A stretch of DNA of 64,000 bases from Peribacillus sp. FSL H8-0477 (GTDB taxonomy: Bacteria > Bacillota > Bacilli > Bacillales > DSM-1321): assembly GCF_038002765.1 (NCBI RefSeq), contig NZ_JBBODE010000001.1, forward strand, positions 310,001 through 374,000, given 5' to 3'. Positions within the stretch are counted from its first letter, which is position 1, and each line of letters begins with the position of its first letter. The notes below the pieces were generated by a model. The model was not told where the DNA came from, searched no databases, and saw nothing but the letters and a program-made list of their open reading frames with translations. A program made the position numbers and the translations under genes. Of this stretch, positions 61,666 to 64,000 are shown piece by piece.

Positions 61666-62367
61666 TTAAGCTTGCACAACGCCTTGACGCAAATGTGCCG
61701 TTAATTTTTTTTCTATTTGATTGGCTAATACTTCAATCAAAATCGTTACAACCCAGTAAACAATACCAACAGCTATAAACGATTCTAAGTATTTAAGATT
61801 ACTAGATGCGATAATGTTCGCTGCGCCTGTAATCTCTTTTACTGATACCAGAAAGGCAATCGATGAACTGTGTAAAAACGCAATCAAAATATTTGTGAGG
61901 TTCGGAATTGCCGCCACAAAAGCTTGCGGCAAAATAATGCGCCTATACATCTGGAATGTCGTCATACCTAGTGATAGAGCTGCATCTATTTGATGGTTCG
62001 TGATACTCATAATACCTGAACGGATAATCTCAGATAGAAATGCCCCTGCATTAAGCGTTAATGCTATAATAACGAAAATAACGATTGGCCAGCCATTAAG
62101 CGAAATGTCAAACCACTCTTCTGCGATGAGCGGCATACCAAAATAAATTAAGAATATGTGAAGAATAACAGGGGTCCCTCTATAAAAGGATACATAAACG
62201 TTCAAAATGACCTTACTAATCTTCCAATCACTCAAGCGGACTAAAGCTACAACAATACCAATTAGTAATCCCAATAACAGCGGTACAAAGGCAATCAGGA
62301 AAGTCATCGGTAATGCCGGCAAAATACTTTGCAGTGCTGTCAATATAAATGATAGATCCAGTTGCAT
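61666..62367 (-). CDS. Amino-acid (cystine-type) ABC transporter permease, TcyM-like
   Basis: A 233-residue HEQRo-type permease with five membrane segments and the conserved ATPase-contact loop (GMTTFQMYRRIILPQAF). Second permease of the TcyL/TcyM pair, 2 bp after the upstream permease. Substrate presumably L-cystine and related sulphur compounds, by family and neighbourhood. Confidence 0.9.
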   Translation of the reverse strand: MQLDLSFILTALQSILPALPMTFLIAFVPLLLGLLIGIVVALVRLSDWKISKVILNVYVSFYRGTPVILHIFLIYFGMPLIAEEWFDISLNGWPIVIFVIIALTLNAGAFLSEIIRSGIMSITNHQIDAALSLGMTTFQMYRRIILPQAFVAAIPNLTNILIAFLHSSSIAFLVSVKEITGAANIIASSNLKYLESFIAVGIVYWVVTILIEVLANQIEKKLTAHLRQGVVQA

Positions 62368-62369
62368 CC

Positions 62370-63065
62370 CTATCCCTCCGATACTGGGCCAGGTATATGC
62401 CGGCTATAATATTTTTCAATCCGTCTAAATAGTGCTTCCAAGAGCAGTACAATGAGATAATAGATAATGGCTAAACCAATATAAACCTCGAATGTCCGCA
62501 TCGTGGCGGCAATTAATGTTTCCCCTCTTCCCATCATATCCATCACACCAATTGAAAAGGCTAGTGAGGTGTCTTTCAAGGAACTGACAGAAGCACTGCC
62601 GATATTTGGTAAGGCAACGCGGAATGCCTGTGGCAAAACGATTCGAATAAAAGTGTGACGGGATGACATGCCTATGGAGTAAGCTGCCTCTGTTTGACCG
62701 AAATCAATGGATTTAACCGCTGCACGAAAAATTTCTGCGAATTGGCCTGCATTGTTCAATGTATAGGCAATGACAACAAATATCATGGCCTCCATACGGG
62801 ATATGTCAATACCGAACAAGCTAACGACAAATGGCAGCCCATAGTAAATCAAGAACAATTGAATCAATATCGGAGTGCCGCGAATAAACGAAATATATAC
62901 CGTCGCAAACTCTTTAAGGATCGGAATTTTATACAGTTTAGTCACAGCTATCATCAGTCCGAGCAGTAACCCCAAGAGTATTGAGGATAAAAAAATTACG
63001 AGAGTAACCGGTAAATAACTAAGTAAAGTCGGTATAAATTCCGCAATATAGTGGAATTCAAGCAT
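62370..63065 (-). CDS. Amino-acid (cystine-type) ABC transporter permease, TcyL-like
   Basis: A 231-residue permease: five membrane segments and the loop GMSSRHTFIRIVLPQAFRVALP, FIRGTPILIQLFLIYYGLP. It pairs with the following TcyM-like permease. It begins 20 bp after the binding protein. The genes share a strand and are packed like one operon. Confidence 0.9.
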   Translation of the reverse strand: MLEFHYIAEFIPTLLSYLPVTLVIFLSSILLGLLLGLMIAVTKLYKIPILKEFATVYISFIRGTPILIQLFLIYYGLPFVVSLFGIDISRMEAMIFVVIAYTLNNAGQFAEIFRAAVKSIDFGQTEAAYSIGMSSRHTFIRIVLPQAFRVALPNIGSASVSSLKDTSLAFSIGVMDMMGRGETLIAATMRTFEVYIGLAIIYYLIVLLLEALFRRIEKYYSRHIPGPVSEG

Positions 63066-63085
63066 GGCACTTTGCCTCCATTTAA

Positions 63086-63904
63086 TTAATCCTTCAGTTG
63101 ATCGGAATAATCTTCATCAAACCATTCAACCAATAAATCTGAAATCGTACCATCTTCAATCAACTCTTTCACAGCGCCGTCTATTTTCGCAGCCAGCTCT
63201 TCATCTTTCTTATTGAATAGGAAGTAGATGTCGGTATATAACAGTGCATCGCCAACTATTTTTTGCTGGGCATCTGCTTTTTCGTTGTTCGCCTTTACTG
63301 AGAATGGGAAAGAGAATAGTGCATCAACGCGACCCGTTTTCAATTGATTGGTCATATCTGTATTTGTCGGAATGTATACAATTTCTGTGTTTAATTTATG
63401 CTCTTTTTTATATTGTTCAAAAAATAGCGAGGCATTGCTTGTTGGTACGGCCCCTACTTTTTTCCCTGATAAATCATCAATTGATTGAATATCCGTATTC
63501 TTTTCATTAACCACTACATGTGTAGGAATGGCATTATAATGTTGTTTATTGAATAGGAATTTTTCTTCTCTCTCTTTATTTTTGGCCATGTTATGTGCAA
63601 TCATATCGATTTTCCCTGTTTCTAAGTTCAATAATAGGTTTGAGAAATCCATCGATTCAAATTTAAAAGAAACATCCTCTAGGCGTTTATCAATTACACG
63701 CAACAGTTCAACATCGTATCCGGTTAATTTGCCTTTTTCATTAATATAGGCAATATCCAGCATATCGTTCCCTGTCCCGATAATAACTTCTTGTGCTTTC
63801 TCTTCTTTTGATCCACCTGAAGTATTATCGCTTCCACATGCTCCGAGGACAATTACGCTTATTGATAGGAAGGTTGTTAGCCATGCTTTTTTAATGTTCT
63901 TCAT
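63086..63904 (-). CDS. Cystine-type substrate-binding lipoprotein, TcyK/TcyJ-like
   Basis: A 272-residue family-3 solute-binding protein. Lipoprotein signal: WLTTFLSISVIVLGACGSD. The mature part begins IGTGNDMLDIAYINEKGKLT with GYDVELLRVID and the signature DFSNLLLNLETGKIDMIAHN. It captures cystine or related amino acids for the two permeases. GGGGGAG precedes ATG 63904. The ATP-binding subunit is not seen in this stretch. Confidence 0.92.
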   Translation of the reverse strand: MKNIKKAWLTTFLSISVIVLGACGSDNTSGGSKEEKAQEVIIGTGNDMLDIAYINEKGKLTGYDVELLRVIDKRLEDVSFKFESMDFSNLLLNLETGKIDMIAHNMAKNKEREEKFLFNKQHYNAIPTHVVVNEKNTDIQSIDDLSGKKVGAVPTSNASLFFEQYKKEHKLNTEIVYIPTNTDMTNQLKTGRVDALFSFPFSVKANNEKADAQQKIVGDALLYTDIYFLFNKKDEELAAKIDGAVKELIEDGTISDLLVEWFDEDYSDQLKD

Positions 63905-63926
63905 TTTTTCTCCCCCACATATTCAT

Positions 63927-64000
63927 TTATAAAGACACAGCATTATGCTGACTTACTAATTCAATTGACCGAAAACGTGCCTCTTCTTCCAAAATAGGTG
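63927..64000 (-). CDS. C-terminal end of a gene cut by the right edge
   Basis: On the minus strand the frame reads PILEEEARFRSIELVSQHNA and VSL before the stop at 63927. Only 24 codons are visible, so no family can be given. It is 22 bp upstream of the cystine-binding protein start, so it belongs to the same operon. Confidence 0.6.
   Translation of the reverse strand, partial: PILEEEARFRSIELVSQHNAVSL

Overview
The window is low-GC Firmicute DNA, most likely from a Bacillales member (Bacillaceae or Caryophanaceae). The reasons are strong GGAGG-type ribosome binding sites, frequent TTG/GTG starts, cre-like sites, a YesL/LacI/ABC/GH43 sugar locus, cellobiose-type PTS genes under a ROK regulator, a TcyKLM-like cystine importer with a YtnI-like glutaredoxin, and VanZ, DUF3006, DUF4190, DUF4260 and DUF5412 proteins. 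I cannot name the species. No rRNA, tRNA or CRISPR array was seen.

Layout. 1-6.5 kb: a Weimberg-type sugar-acid catabolic locus (aldehyde dehydrogenase cut by the window edge, FAH-family dehydratase, IclR regulator, and a divergent YjhG/YagF-type dehydratase) with a shared 17-bp palindrome in front of three genes. Its GntP-family permease is broken. 6.5-10 kb: an insertion-sequence graveyard (IS66 pieces, a decayed IS21 istA) containing one intact IS3/IS150-type element with a CCA target duplication. 10-23 kb: a defence island. It holds a membrane protein with a PD-(D/E)XK-like domain, a HEPN-like protein, a retron (reverse transcriptase fused to a trypsin-like protease, with a recognisable msr-msd RNA just upstream), a MazG-like pyrophosphohydrolase, a DUF2357 nuclease with an McrB-like AAA+ motor, and a Sau3AI-type restriction-modification operon with its own small regulator.

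23-29 kb: small secreted or membrane proteins (ComEC-like MBL hydrolase + DUF3006, Excalibur protein) and two pseudogenes (VanZ, ketopantoate-reductase-like). 29-36 kb: an arabinoxylan-type locus (GH43 enzyme, sugar-binding lipoprotein, two permeases, LacI regulator, YesL) with repeated operators and a cre site. 36-41 kb: TetR with a YhgE-like exporter, a large dispersed repeat, and a quinone oxidoreductase. 41-47 kb: a second copy of the IS3 element inserted in the loop of a terminator hairpin, then a cellobiose-type PTS operon with its divergent ROK regulator. 47-54 kb: VanZ, a C39-like lipoprotein, class A beta-lactamase, and a tandemly duplicated membrane coiled-coil protein. 54.5-56.5 kb: a complete-looking group II intron. 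57-64 kb: integrase fragment, MerR/DUF4260, VanZ, DinB, methyltransferase, and the cystine transport genes, cut at the right edge.

The most notable system is the retron at 12.1-14.0 kb: a two-domain RT-protease polypeptide plus a 156-nt RNA region bounded by 19/20-nt a1/a2 complementary arms and preceded by a sigma-A-like promoter. It sits among restriction and other nuclease genes. All functional statements are read from motifs and family knowledge; no searches were run.
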